This document shows, piece by piece, positions 22,694 through 34,628 of a stretch of DNA of 64,000 bases. Every line of letters begins with the position of its first letter. The stretch's first letter is position 1. The stretch is taken from NCBI RefSeq assembly GCF_003576645.1, contig NC_044924.1, forward strand, positions 24,586,274 to 24,650,273, read 5' to 3'. The translations under genes were made by a program, and so were the position numbers. This DNA comes from Ipomoea triloba. Lineage: Eukaryota > Streptophyta > Magnoliopsida > Solanales > Convolvulaceae. The notes beneath the pieces were generated by a model that was given only the letters and a program-made list of their open reading frames with translations, had not been told where the DNA came from and searched no databases.

Positions 22694-24240
22694 TATATAG
22701 TCAAAGAGAGTTAGACCTAAATTGAGTAGAAAAAATGGCAGTCAAATTATTTAATCAAATGGATGGTTCAGATGAATTATTTAATCAAATAGATGGTTAA
22801 GATAATTCAGATTAATATTATTAATAGAGATTACCTAATTTAACCTTACTTTTATGATTATCCGTTAAGTTTTCCGTTAAATATTCTCTTCTCCGTTAAC
22901 TTTTAACTTACCCATTAATTTCTATAAGAAAGGTATTAGGTTCGAACCTCATCTCAATCAAATTTGACATAATTAAGTTTCTCACACTATTTTACTCTTA
23001 TTAAATTAATAAAAATAAATAAATTAGTAGCTACAACAAAAAATGATATATATGTATTTCTTTAATTTAGAATTATGATTCATTATCAAAAAATTAAATT
23101 AAATAAGAGAAACAATTTCATTAGTTATATTGTCTTTATTTTCTCTCATTCAAAGATTCTTTACATTCAAATTTATCAACTGATATTCATTACATTGTCC
23201 ATTATCTTATTTTTACAATATCTTGTAATTAAATATCAAAGTTATTATTATCAAAAAAAAATATCAAAGTTATAGTACAAAATAATGTTATATATTTATT
23301 TACCAAGTATTTTATTAATACTATAAAAAAATTAAAATAATTTGAAGCTGATTATATTAACTACTTGGGGATTGGTTGACAAAGAGAGTACTCAAATAAT
23401 AACCCAACAAATTAAAGCGGAATCACTCTATTTTACTGTTATTGAATTAAATAAATTAGTAGTTACACCAAAAAATGATACATATGTATTTCTTTAATAC
23501 CATGAAAAAAGTAAAAAAAGAATAGTTTGAAACCAATCATATTAACTATTTGGGGGATTGGTAGACAATGAAAGTACTCAAATAACCCATTACCCAGCAA
23601 ATTGAAGCGAGAAACTATCTTTTAATATCTTTAGAATACATAATATTTTAAATTTTCAAATTTTTATTAATTTATTTAATCTTTTTTCTTAAATTAGGGA
23701 TTTCTTTATCCACAATAACTCATTCAACAATAATGGTTGAACCAAATGAACCCCAAGCAGAACACCTAAAGGAAAGTCCATAGCTCATATAGGTAATTAT
23801 GGTATGGGAAAGGGTTGTTTAGTCTTTTGCTATTTAATGTATTTATTACCATTTTAATTTAGGTGTTAATTTTATTTGTTTCCTTTATTTGTTTGGTTTT
23901 CCCTCTTCCCAGCCGTAATCTTATTTTTATTGTCTCTGTGTTAGTACAATGCACACTCTGATTACCTTAAAAGCACACACTACACTCTACATCCAGTGGA
24001 ACGCACGTAGCTCAACTAGCGCCTGCACACGCTTAACATAGTTGGCAAGTAACTATGCAAACAAGTAAAATCGTGCAAAAAAACTTCCATCAAAATCTGT
24101 AACGGTTCATCCAAGATGATAACAATATTAAGACAAATGTTTAATTGAAAGAGACGAAGGTCACTATCTATGCATTATTAAAATTACACGTTCTTGGTCT
24201 GTGCACGGGTAACTCCCAATTCTCGTTTCTTTCTCTTTAG
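22694..24240. other. AT-rich gene-free region
   Basis: No gene is recognised. It contains a diverged direct duplication: about 22990-23420 and 23440-23600 share an ATTAGTAG(C/T)TACA block and a TTAACTA(C/T)TTGGGG block. A box-B-like GGTTCGAACCTC at about 22942-22953 hints at an old tRNA-derived repeat, but no box A was found. Confidence 0.6.
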
Positions 24241-24309
24241 GCAGTTCTGACTATCATGTCCGTTTGCCAATCCACATGTCGCACACGTGCGGCCTTTTTT
24301 TTTTCAACC

Positions 24310-24765
24310 CTTAACCCATTAACGCACACTCCTAACCCATTAACACACAGACTAACCTACCAAATATCACAATCACCCATGATGAACTCCATGAGCCTAC
24401 GCAAAATTACATTCAAAAATTCGCATATTTATACCATCCACAAACACACATTGCCCAGCGTTACGCACACGCTCGCGGCCAAGAAAGCACACACCGACTT
24501 AAACGAAAGCACACTTCTACAAAGCACCCCCATGCCCCACCCCCCTAACCCATCAACGCACACTCCTAACCCATTAACGCACAGACCAACCTACCAAATC
24601 TCACAATCACCCATGATGAACTCCATGAACCTATGCAAAATTGCATTCAGAAATTCGCATATTTATACCATCCACAAACACACATTGCCCAGCGTTACGC
24701 ACACAATCGTGGCCAAGAACGCACACACCGATAGACCAAATACAAACCTTGAAAAGTGCATTTGA
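24310..24765 (+). repeat. Two-copy tandem repeat, period 234 bp
   Basis: Copies at about 24310-24545 and 24546-24765 share blocks such as CACCCATGATGAACTCCATGA and ACACATTGCCCAGCGTTACG. The spacing of 234 bp is a multiple of three, so one 169-codon frame (24256-24765) crosses both copies. The translation is Thr/His/Pro/Ser-rich and matches no family I know. I treat it as repeat DNA, not a gene. Confidence 0.8.
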
Positions 24766-24769
24766 AATC

Positions 24770-25111
24770 ATACGTATCGGTGTTGTCGTTTGCCATGGGG
24801 GACTCTTGGACATTTGAGACTAATTCTTCTCATTTTCTTACAGGTTGTGTGTTAAAATCAGACAAAAGATCCCAACATAACTTGAACTGGGTTACCTTGA
24901 ATAGGATTCCTTAATATATAGAAATTATTATGTTCCATTAATTTCCTTTATTATGCATTCTAATCAAATTACAACTCTATCATTTTCTTTTAATTCTATC
25001 CTAATATTATTCATATTTTAGGATTAATCCTAACCATTAATTCCTATTTTATAGATGACTCAGATGGGATCTCATGATCTCATCTTATAAGGTGATCTCA
25101 TTGGATCCAGC

Positions 25112-25154
<43 letters not shown>

Positions 25155-25905
25155 GTTTAATTTGACTTATGTTGTAGTACAGTTATGTATAATGCATGCT
25201 GTGAAATTGATCAAAACAAATGCATAAATTGATCTACGTACGTATTGGCATTTAACTTTCCTTATGATTATTGAATTATTATCTCCTACATACAAAGAGT
25301 AATCTTAAATTGGGGACTTTAAAATTAAACCTCTACAACTTCAATCTTCATCGGTCTCCCATCCCAGGCTAGATTCTGAAACTTTCTTAGAACTTTTATA
25401 GCATGTGAGGACTAAAAAAAAATCATTTCTGCAATTCCCTGCCACAATTACACATACACGTACGTATTCATCACATACCTATGACTCTATGAGCTTATAT
25501 ATATACATACATTAAGTTATATGATTCCTAGCATGCATGAAAACTCACCTAAATCTGAGAATCTCTATAAGAATACCTAGACATTTCTCTCCAGCATTGA
25601 TAACTTGAAACAACAATCAATAAAGGCTAAAGCTTTTGACAGGTAAACCTTAGTTTCAGAATATAAAAGGCTCAACATACTCCATGTTCATTGTATTATA
25701 GTCCAAAGATAAGTCAGATCAATCTTTGAGATCAGTTGTCAGTTTAGAATAGTAAAAACAATAACTTGAATGCTAAGTCATTTCTCCACCATTTCATCAG
25801 AGTCCAAGTAACTGATTCAATGCTAGATCATTCACGTATATACAAAAATAAATCACATAAAAGGGACTTAAAAACAAAAAAAAACACCCATCTTTAAACA
25901 TATGC
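24770..25905. other. Gene-free stretch with (TA)n
   Basis: AT-rich, no coding support. It holds a (TA)n run at about 25111-25151 and a GATCTCAT-rich direct/inverted motif at 25063-25100 that resembles the edge of a small DNA transposon. Confidence 0.55.
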
Positions 25906-25909
25906 ATAC

Positions 25910-28458
25910 ATGTTCCTACACACGGAAGACGTGCTAATAAACAAGAAATACGAAGATGCACGCTCTCTCACTTATGCAGAGTTCTCCATAGGACGATTGT
26001 TCTATGTTCCGCCAGGATGTGGAGAATTATACTATCTAAGATGCCTTTTAAATCTAATACGTGGACCTTCTAACCACAAGGATATACGCACTGTTGTGGG
26101 TGTCATTCACAAATCATATAGGGATGCGTGTTATGAATATGGATTATTAGATGATGACAAGAAGTACATCGACTGCCTAACTGATTCGAGTTACTGGGCA
26201 TCTGCGTCTGCTTTAAGACGATTATTTGCTACGCTGCTGACTTCAAGTACAATCAGTAGGCCAGAGGTCGTATGGGATGCTGTTTGGGAATTTCTTGCAG
26301 AGGATGCACATTTTCATCATCGACGTCTCATTCACAATCCAAGTATTTCGACATGCAAAAAAAATTATTCGACTTACTTATTTGCTTATCATTATTTATA
26401 AATAAAATTATTTGTTTATTTTTTTTGTTTTGTTTTTGGACTATGAACATCTGTTGTTATCATATTCCGATAAGAAACAATTTGCTCTTGTGGAGTTGGA
26501 GAAATTGTTATCTTTGTGGGGGAAGAGTTTGAGAGACTTTCCAGAAATGCCACTTCCAGACGAAACCAGCATGGGGTTGATGGAAAACATGTTGATAGCT
26601 GAAGAGTTGGCATATGGCATGGAATCGTTGAAGACAGAGCATGAAACGTTGGTAACACAGTTGACGGATGAGCAAAAGAATGTTTACGACTCTATGATAA
26701 ATGATATTGATTGTAATGGAGGTGGACTCTTCTTTGAATATGGTTACGGAGAAACAGGCAAGACATTCGTGTGGATGACGTTATCCTTAAAGATAAGGAG
26801 CCGCCTGAGATATTGTTCTAAGCGTTGCTTCAAGTGGAATAGCATCTTTGCTCTTACCGGGAGGCAGAACGGCGTATTCCAGATTTGCTATACCACTCTC
26901 ATTGAATGAATATTCCACATGCAATATATCGCAAGGCAGTGACCTTGCTGAGCTTATAATAAGGAGCAAATTGATAATATGGGATGAAGCACCGATAACG
27001 CACAAATACTGTTTTGAGGCTTTGAACAAAACCATGAGGGATCTATTGAGGTTTGTCATACTGGGTAGTGCTGAAAAGACATTTGGTAGAAAGACAGTAG
27101 TTTTGGGTTGTGATTTTAGACAGATTCTTCCAGTTATTCCCAAAGCAACGAGACCAATAATTGTCGAAGCAACTATTAATTCTTCATACCTTTGGACAAA
27201 TTGCAAGGTAGTGAGGCTCACGAAGAACTTAAGACTACGGAACTTAACTTCAGAGGAAGATAGACAGACGGTTGATTGGTTTTCAAAATGGATTGCAGAC
27301 ATCGGATATGGGATAACAGGGGTTGTAAACAATAGGTTGTCTAAGATCGATATTCCGCCAAGGTTTCTCTTGAAGTGTGGACATGATCCCATAGCAACTA
27401 TAGTAAAAAACATCTTCCCAAGCGCGAGATATGGCATGATTGATGAGTTGCACCTAGAAGGCCGAGCGATCCTGTCACCAACTTTAGATGTGGTTGATCA
27501 AATTAATCAGTACATGTGCGACATGAACACTACAGAAGGTCAAACTTATTTAAGTTGTGACTCTTTGTGAAAGGCAGAATCAGACGGTGAAAATCTATTA
27601 CAAGTATGCACTCCTGAATTCTTAAATAGTCTGAGATTGTCTAGGCTTCCCAATCATTCATTGACATTAAAGGTTATTGGTCTTTGCAATGGTACGCGCC
27701 TCATTGTCACAAGATTGATAGATCATATTGTGGAAGCAAAAATAGTTAATGGGACACATCAAGGAACCAAAGTTCTTATTGCCGGAATGTCTCTCACCCC
27801 ATCTGATACGAGATTGCCCTTTAAGTTCCAACGTAATCAATTTACGTTGATGCTTGCATATGCAATGACTATCAACAAAAGTCAAGGCCAAACACTAACT
27901 CACGTTGGATTATTGCTAAAAAACTGATCTTTAATCACGACCAGTTGTACGTGGCTTTTTCACATGTCACTCATCTTGATGGCCTGTTAGCTCTAGACGA
28001 GTAGGGACAAAATTCTTTTACTACTACCAATGTCGTCTACAAAGAAGTTTTCAATAATGTGTAATTCAAAAAAGTTATATTATGTTTTCTTTTTATAGAA
28101 AGATGACAAAATTGTTATATATCTATATAGAAAATATATCTTCCGTAGATATAATTTATATAATTGAGTTGCTACACAACGAGATAATTAGACCAATTAA
28201 TACAAATCCTAAACATTGATGTATATTGTTTAAAGTATCAACACCGAATGTGTATATCTACATGTTTGTTATTAATTGGTAATTATTTGTTCATATTCAA
28301 GCAATAATAATATCACAAAACACAATCGATTCAACTTAATTCTCCAATTCCACTATATAATATTTGATGTTACGGTTTACACAATTGTATTTCGATATAA
28401 ATATTATTAACATATTATAACAAATCCATTCCGTGCAACGCACGAGTGGAAATGCTAG
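25910..28458 (+). mobile_element. Helitron 2, 5'-truncated and decayed
   Basis: Helicase remnants run on the plus strand to a typical 3' end: stem CGTGC-AAC-GCACG at 28432-28445, then GTGGAAATGCTAG ending at 28458 and followed by T. No Rep domain or 5' terminus was found, so the element is 5'-truncated. It is a different lineage copy from Helitron 1: the helicases are similar but many residues differ. Confidence 0.8.
25940..28065 (+). pseudogene. Helitron 2 helicase pseudogene
   Basis: The Pif1-like helicase half of RepHel begins within NKKYEDARSLTYAEF, which jumps directly to SIGRLFYVPPGCGE; the 20 or so residues present between these blocks in Helitron 1 are missing. An intron lies at about 26340-26440. 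Walker A reads GYGETGKT (about 26742-26765), with Glu where Helitron 1 has Gly. Walker B IIWDEAP is intact. Further lesions: frameshift near 26810, TGA at about 27568 in CDSL*KAES, a frameshift near 27925 after GLLLK, and a later in-frame stop near 28002. The C-terminal NVVYKEVFNN is still recognisable before 28065. It is clearly non-functional and much older than the Helitron 1 copy. Confidence 0.87.
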
Positions 28459-29190
28459 TTTGAAATAAAATCAATAGTCAAGATACCAATTTTGATCAAA
28501 TTAAAGGCCGATAATAAAAATTGATAAAAGTCAGTCAAAAAACCATTCATGGAATTAACTCTTATCCAAAATGTTCCATTAATATACATGTCCGTTCTTG
28601 TATAATACTCCATATAATTTATCAAAAGATATTTAAGTATATAACATAATAATACATGAAAATTATCAAATAGAAATTGTGGCCTAATTACTAATTAGTT
28701 GGTTACACCTATAATTGAATTTGAATCATTCTTAATATTTTTTAAAAGACAGTGTTATTGGTTCCTAATTGTACCACCCACAAATCAATCATTCCATGAT
28801 ATGATAAACTCATAAACATTAGTAAAATTAAAATTAAAATTAAAATTAAAAACTAATGCTAATGATTTTGCTACGTTATGAAATAGTTGGTTTGTGACTT
28901 GTAAAATTAAGCGTAATTAGCATTTTTCTTTTTCAAATTTAATTCATCTTACAGATTTTGATCTATGTGACCTAGTAATTTCACAAAATGCAGCACCAAT
29001 GGTTTTTTTTTTCTTTTAATTTTTGGGAAATCAAAGTACGTCTTGGGGTAACATAAATTTACTGCTCATGAAAGTAAAAAAGAAATGAAAGTAAATAAGA
29101 TAATAAAAACATACTAACAAAAACAAACGAACACACAAAATATTTGAAGCCAACAAAAATCAGGAAATTACAAATATAGCACTGCCTCCA
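28459..29190. other. Intergenic, nothing recognised
   Basis: AT-rich sequence between the Helitron 2 end and the phytocyanin stop codon. Its right part is presumably the phytocyanin 3' UTR. Confidence 0.6.
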
Positions 29191-29192
29191 GC

Positions 29193-30332
29193 CTAGCTCA
29201 GGAAAGCAAACAATGCCCCTACAACAATTGAAACCCCAACCACCACTTTGCTCATGCAACCAGACCCACCCATGGCGGCATTAGGCGGCGATGACGTGGC
29301 CGTCGGCGTTGTTCTGCCAGATGGCGTTGAAGTTGACGGCGGAGAGTCAGAGCCGGATGACGGCGGAGACGGGGTGGCGGTGGCCGGCGGCGAGCCGGCA
29401 GGGGCGGCGGAGCTTCCGGAATCAACATTGATTGCCAATTTCATCCCTGTTTGGCAGTGGCCAATGGTTGGGCAGATGAAGTACATTGGGCCAGATTTGG
29501 ATAGCTTGATGGTGGTTGCGCCGTCGGTGTAGGACTGGATGGCGTTTCCGGCGTTGCAGTTGTCGTAATCGTCTTTGCTCACCACGTCCACGCCGTGGCT
29601 TCCTCCGTAGTTGAAAACTGATCGCCGTCATCCATGATTAGTTTTCATAATTAGTTTTAAAAAAATATATGTAATTCGAGGAAATTAAATTTTGAATATG
29701 CCAATTTTATTTTTCAATTCATTTTAATATAGTCTATTTTTTTTTGGTGTAACCCAGGGTGTCGGATACAATGGTTAACCCCTCGCTGGATTGTAGGCAC
29801 CTCTATTGGGTGGGATAGCTGGCCTGGAGATTTAAGACTGCTCCAAACCCAAAGTCAAGAATTGAACCCTTGACCTTTGGTTAAGAATGAATGAGTCTAT
29901 TGGTTATTGAGTTACGTTGTTCTAAAGTAGTCCTAAGAAAATAAGGAATGCTACCTGTACGGATTTAATTCATTGGTTCAATAAGGAGTATTTAGAGAAA
30001 GAAAATAAGGAATGTAATGGGTAAAAATATTTTGATGACGGGTAGCTAAATGTCCAAACATACATTTATTATTTTATATTTATTACTTTTTTCGTTTTGA
30101 AAAACTACTCTATTGATTAAGTAATATATTTTCAGTTAGGGATTGGTTTGGAAACTTGAAAAATATTTTTCATAAAATGATTTTTAGAAAATAACACATG
30201 TTTTTAGAAAAATATTTTAAATTTTTAGTGCTTGGCTGAATGTTAAAAAACTATATTTTTTATTTGGCTGAAAGTAAAGAAATTATATTTTTTTCTATTT
30301 AGTTTATTCTTGAAAATGATCATATTATTTGT

Positions 30333-30374
<42 letters not shown>

Positions 30375-30797
30375 CCAGAAAATTAAATGGTTTGAAGAGA
30401 TATGAGAGACAGGAAAATAAAAAATCCCTTTAGGAAGACATTTTCTTGGGTCTTTTTTCTGTTAACCATAATGAATATTTTGCTTTTGATTTTATTTTCT
30501 TGGAGTTCTTGGAATGCTCAAACACGGAAAAAAACTAAATCCAAGAAATATCGAAAGTCATTCTGAATTTTCAAACGGTACCAAAATGTACTACATCAGT
30601 TCCTAAAAAGGTTATTATTTTTAAAAACGTAACTCACCAAGATTGTCACCCATGGCGAATGTCTTGCTTGATGCCCAAGTGGTATAATCTCCGGACTGAG
30701 TCCACCCGCTGCTATCTCCGACGGTATGATCGGCGGCGAAAGCTACCGGAACTGCCAATAAAACAAAAAGAAGAGCAAAATTAACTGCCACAGCCAT
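29193..30797 (-). CDS. Uclacyanin-type phytocyanin (blue copper protein, GPI-anchored)
   Basis: Two exons, 30638-30797 (ATG at 30797) and 29193-29617, encode 194 residues; the intron is phase 1, the usual single-intron phytocyanin structure. Residues 1-21 form a signal peptide ending AFAA. The plastocyanin-like domain has all four type 1 copper ligands: His61 (GGSHGVD), Cys102 (YFIC), His107 (GHC) and Met112 (TGMK). The Met axial ligand indicates the uclacyanin subgroup. Cys74 and Cys108 would form the disulfide. Residues of about 122-172 are Pro/Ser/Thr-rich, as in arabinogalactan-type chimeras, and the C-terminus is a hydrophobic GPI-anchor signal (VVVGVSIVVGALFAFLS). It should be an extracellular, plasma-membrane-anchored electron-transfer or cell-wall protein; its partner is unknown. 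The intron carries a SINE and an (AAT)n tract. Confidence 0.95.
29737..29930 (-). mobile_element. tRNA-derived SINE in phytocyanin intron
   Basis: On the minus strand: a box-A-like AACTCAATAACC region, a box-B-like GGTTCAATTC, a body and a 3' end GTTACACC followed by A9 (the T run at 29737-29745). A short AATAGACT flank occurs at both sides and could be part of a target duplication. Boundaries are approximate. Confidence 0.65.
30336..30375. repeat. (AAT)n microsatellite
   Basis: Pure trinucleotide run inside the phytocyanin intron. Confidence 0.95.
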
Positions 30798-30903
30798 CTA
30801 TCTCAAGCAGGGTTTTAACTGGCCGACCTATATGTTAATTTTGGGAAGTGAAGTGAAGGGGAGAAGAAGGTGTAGTTTGAATTGGCATTATGGTGCAGAG
30901 AAA

Positions 30904-30916
30904 CTTTATATATATA
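30904..30916 (-). promoter_or_regulatory. Candidate TATA box of phytocyanin gene
   Basis: On the minus strand, CTATATATATAAAG lies about 110 bp upstream of the phytocyanin ATG, a normal distance for a plant core promoter with a short leader. It is the only strong TATA motif close upstream. Confidence 0.55.
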
Positions 30917-30919
30917 GAC

Positions 30920-31597
30920 ATCACAATGCTGTTGGTAGTTACGTGTAATGTGTAATGATTTAAGTGAGGGTAAACTATTGAATTGCAAACTTTGAATCGG
31001 ACTTATTCTAGATTTAATCACCTACCATCATAACTAATCACTAGCCAATATATTTGACATTACACAAGTTTAAATTATAAAATTATTTTATTTCTTGCTT
31101 GACTAGCTATACATAAATTGACTGAACCTAACACACATATATATAATAAACTAATATCATAGGAAGTATAATAAGATTGATCTCATATCTACTGGACTCC
31201 ATAATATATGGACAAAAGATTGTGGTGTGATACTTAAATTGAGATTAAACATATATACATTTTTGAGCTAATTTTTGTGGTAGAATTAAGGTTATTTGAT
31301 GCTCTCATTGAAAAGTACGTGCATGATCGAAAATAGCGTGTTTAAATGCTTAATAAGGTTCAATGTGAGCTGTCTAAGGTAAGCTTCTACAAATATCAAC
31401 TTCTCAACGGGTGGACAATGATATTATCCTACAATATAATATCAAAGTAACTTTAATTTAGAAAGGAAATGTATCAAGACTACTTCCAAATTGCGCACCT
31501 AGCACCAAAAGGTCTATTCATAATCGCTAGCTATGTCTTATTTTACTTGTTTTATTTATCATCTATTAATAAAATTAATTATTCTTTCTTCACTTAT
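30920..31597. other. Phytocyanin upstream intergenic region
   Basis: No coding or repeat family recognised before the 9-bp duplication that flanks the next element. Confidence 0.6.
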
Positions 31598-31850
31598 TTT
31601 CTTTAAGGGAAAATCACACTTTTGGTCTCTCAATTAGTAGCACATTTGCAATGTTCTCCCTATCTTCCAAATTGGACACTTTCTATCCCTCAGTTATTGA
31701 GACATTAGTCAATTTAGTCCTTTTGTTAGTTAATCACAATAAACTCTGTTTAGACCATGGGTATAATTGGAATTTCACATAAGAAAATGCACTTTTGGTC
31801 ACTCATCATCAATTTCTTCCCCGTGTTGAACACAATCGACACCAATCTGG

Positions 31851-32087
31851 ATGCCAAGAACATTGCCACCATTCTCCGGCACTGTGAGGCCGGCGAAGGT
31901 GTTCTTCGTGGACTACGAGTATGTGAAGAAGGCCAGGAAAGCGGTGGAGTTGTTGATGGCGGAGAATACTACGCAAATGTCCATGGTGGTTATGATCGAC
32001 GATGTGGATTCTCCCAACGGAATCCGCCTGGGCGAGCTGGAGTACAAGCAGCTAGTTGTGGCGGTGAGAGCCCCTGCGCATTTGTAG
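31851..32087 (+). pseudogene. Second captured coding-like fragment, family unknown
   Basis: A 78-codon plus-strand frame contains KVFFVDYEYVKKARKAVELL and MSMVVMIDDVDSPNGIRLGE, with GC content and codon pattern higher than the surrounding element. I do not recognise the family. It ends in a stop at 32085-32087 and lies opposite in orientation to the glycosyltransferase piece. Confidence 0.45.
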
Positions 32088-32194
32088 TCGAAAAGTCGGC
32101 CGGGAAATTGAATGAAGCCAAAATCGTGGCGCATTGCCAGAAAATACTGTTGGGATTTGTGGTGCCCAAGAAAATCCAATTCCAGAAATTGAAT

Positions 32195-32590
32195 CCAGCC
32201 ATTCCACGCGTTCATGCTCGTCGATTACCAATTTCTTCTTTCTTTGAGCTTTATCTTCTACGTCTCTGTTGTAAAGGGAAAGTAGCCCAACTGACCATGT
32301 TCTTCTACCCAGAACATTCTTGTAATGCTCTGCATAATCTGGTTCCAACTCATAGAAGCTGTTGAATATTACACCATAGCTTGTATCCTCTGATTCACTA
32401 ACGCGTTTAAAGATTTTTGTGAAGGGAGTTTCAAGTTCGCTGCGTTCAAAAGGAGAAACTTGCAATCTGGTGAGTTTGAGTTGGTGAGGAAGATTGGGAA
32501 TCGTAAAAAGTTCAAAATCAGATGAACCTGGGGAGTGCATCGCCGGAGGGGATTTTTTCGGCACTCTAGCAATCTTCCGACAAGTCAACC
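32195..32590 (-). pseudogene. Captured UDP-glycosyltransferase fragment (UGT73-like)
   Basis: The minus-strand translation includes PGSSDFELFTIPNLPHQLKL, SYGVIFNSFYELEPDYAEHY, KNVLGRRTWSVGLLSLYNRD and the end ERVEWLDS, which is the linker segment of plant family-1 glycosyltransferases just before the strand leading to the PSPG box. The N-terminal acceptor domain and the PSPG donor-binding motif are missing. It lies inside the Pack-MULE, so it is a captured exon piece without enzymatic capacity. Confidence 0.8.
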
Positions 32591-33051
32591 TATCTTCAAG
32601 TAGCAATAAATTGCTGATGAGGGACCAAAAGTGCATTTTCCTATGTGAAATTCCAATTATACATATGGTCTAAACGGAGTTTATTGTGATTAACTAACAG
32701 AAGGACTAAATTGACTAACGTCTCAATAGTTGAGGGATCGAAAGTGTCCAAATTGAAAAATAGGGAGAACATTGCAAATATGTTACTAATTAATTGAGGG
32801 ACCAAAAGTGCGATTTCCCCTTTCTTTAAATTACTTATAATTTATAATTCATTTTTGTTTTTAATAAGATTTTTTATTATAATTTTTAAATATATAAATT
32901 TGTAAACTAATATCAAATTAAATATTACAAAAATTACTTTATAAATTAGGAATTATTTGAATCAAGTCTTATTATTAATGGGATTATAGTGAAATTGAAT
33001 TTAAATCATTTAAAGTAAAGTGAGTCATGTACTAACGAAATCAACATTATT

Positions 33052-33258
33052 ACGTGGACCATGGTTCACACAGCTATATGAAAAATATTATCAAATAATA
33101 TATATTCAGTATACAAATAATGTACTTTAAGTATATTAAAAATGTTCATTATATTCCGGTAAAGTACATTATTTGAGTACTAAAAATACATTATTTTGTA
33201 TAATGTACATTTCATAATATACTTTTAATATATTAAAATGTATTTTTTGTTATGGTCC
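33052..33258. mobile_element. Small inverted-repeat (MITE-like) element
   Basis: The left end GTGGACCATGGTTCACACA and the right end ATGGTCCACACA are inverted, and inner blocks (AATAATGTAC, GTATATTA) are also mirrored. The same GGACCATGGTCCAC terminus recurs in the foldback element at 43217. Confidence 0.55.
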
Positions 33259-34394
33259 ACACAATACTCTAATTTGCCAACTTAATCAAATAATCAATCC
33301 CTTCTTATATTATTATTATAGTACTAACTAAAACGCGCTTAATTTACAAAAAGAAAAGTCTGGTGTAACCCAATTTCAAAGAGCAATTTTTTAAGGGGCA
33401 GTTTGTTTTCCATTTTCCTGGTACACCAAATACTATAAGACTTTGTTTGAACATTCTAACGCAAGTGCCACCTAATGGATGTTTGGGTGAAGATTAAGAT
33501 AATTTGGGTAGGTTGACATGATGATGATATTTTGGCATTATATTATGTGAATGAGTGAATCAATACCAATGCTGATAGTACACGATTATATATATAAGGG
33601 TTAGTTCAGCTGAGAACATACTCTTATATAAAAAGTGATTATTAATATGATCTTCTCCCAAAAAGGTTGAATTCCTAACCCGAAGGGCCCCACGCCCCGC
33701 CCTTACAAAACATTTAGGAGGATGTAAATCATGGTAACTCAACCGAACTACAGAGACTAGACATTTGCTCACTGCGCACAATAAGCTCCCCAATCATTTT
33801 GAGAGGTTGCTCACTGGTATTACTAATATGATCTATCCATATGGGTAGATCACCACTTGAGATTTGCTTTAAAATAAAGGGAACAACGTAGGGTTCTACT
33901 CATTATAAATATTGAAAATTTAAAAGTTTTCAATAATTAAAAAACTGGCTCCGTGTTTTTATTATTAAAACCTTCAACCATTAATGAACCCTGATGGACG
34001 ACTGAGATCAATCCTTACTTTGTACAGGACGACCATTTTCTCTTTGTACATTTATCTAGGGAGATCTAACAGTAAAAAAATAAAGATACAAATGTTTTGA
34101 TATTTTTGTAATTATTTCAAATGTTGACCATGTACTTAAAAAAACTTGATAGTGTATCTATGGATAATTTATTGATTTTGAGTGCATTATTAATTGTCCG
34201 TATATGCACTATTAAAATTTTTCAAGTATACCATTAAAGTTTGTAATAATTACAAAATCGTCATGTTTTTTTTTTCCTTTTCACAAAAAGTCATGTTCTC
34301 ATGGCTAACATTTGTCCACACTTCTCACAGGAATCCTTCTCATAAGAGTCAGAGCCTATACAGAATCAGGTTCAAATAAGAAGACTAGTCAATA

Positions 34395-34554
34395 AGCTGG
34401 TCAAGTTGGTTAAGTTGTTGGTTCGGTAACCACAAGCTAGATTCCAATTTTTAAGTTCGACTTCCAATGGGAGTAGCCTATTATCTTTCTTGGTTTGAGT
34501 CGATTAACGGTTTACCTAATGCATATCGTCAAGTAGTGGTTGCGATATCCCTTG

Positions 34555-34560
<6 letters not shown>
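34395..34560 (+). mobile_element. SINE-like, tRNA-derived repeat
   Basis: Box-A-like AGCTGGTCAAGTTGGTTAAG is followed about 50 bp later by box-B-like AGTTCGACTTCC, and the unit ends at a long (TA)n tract. This matches the organisation of plant tRNA-derived SINEs. Confidence 0.55.

Positions 34561-34626
<66 letters not shown>
34556..34626. repeat. (TA)n microsatellite
   Basis: About 35 uninterrupted TA units immediately after the SINE-like sequence. Confidence 0.97.

Positions 34627-34628
<2 letters not shown>

Larger units (their letters stand above)
31607..32820. mobile_element. Pack-MULE-like element with captured gene fragments
   Basis: The ends are inverted repeats of about 205 bp (31607 to about 31815 and about 32608-32820), sharing CACTTTTGGTC, TTTGCAATGTTCTCCCTA, TTAGTTAATCACAATAAACT and TAATTGGAATTTCACATA. 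The element is flanked by the perfect 9-bp direct repeat TTTCTTTAA (31598-31606 and 32821-32829), the target size of Mutator-like transposons. There is no transposase. The 790-bp interior holds a UDP-glycosyltransferase fragment on the minus strand and another coding-like fragment on the plus strand. Gene capture by non-autonomous MULEs is established for plants. Confidence 0.85.

Noticed and set aside
22938..22955. tRNA gene
   Set aside because: A good box B (GGTTCGAACCTC) is present but no box A or acceptor stem could be paired.
24256..24765. Real protein-coding gene
   Set aside because: Composition is extreme, no family resemblance, and the open frame follows from a repeat period divisible by three.
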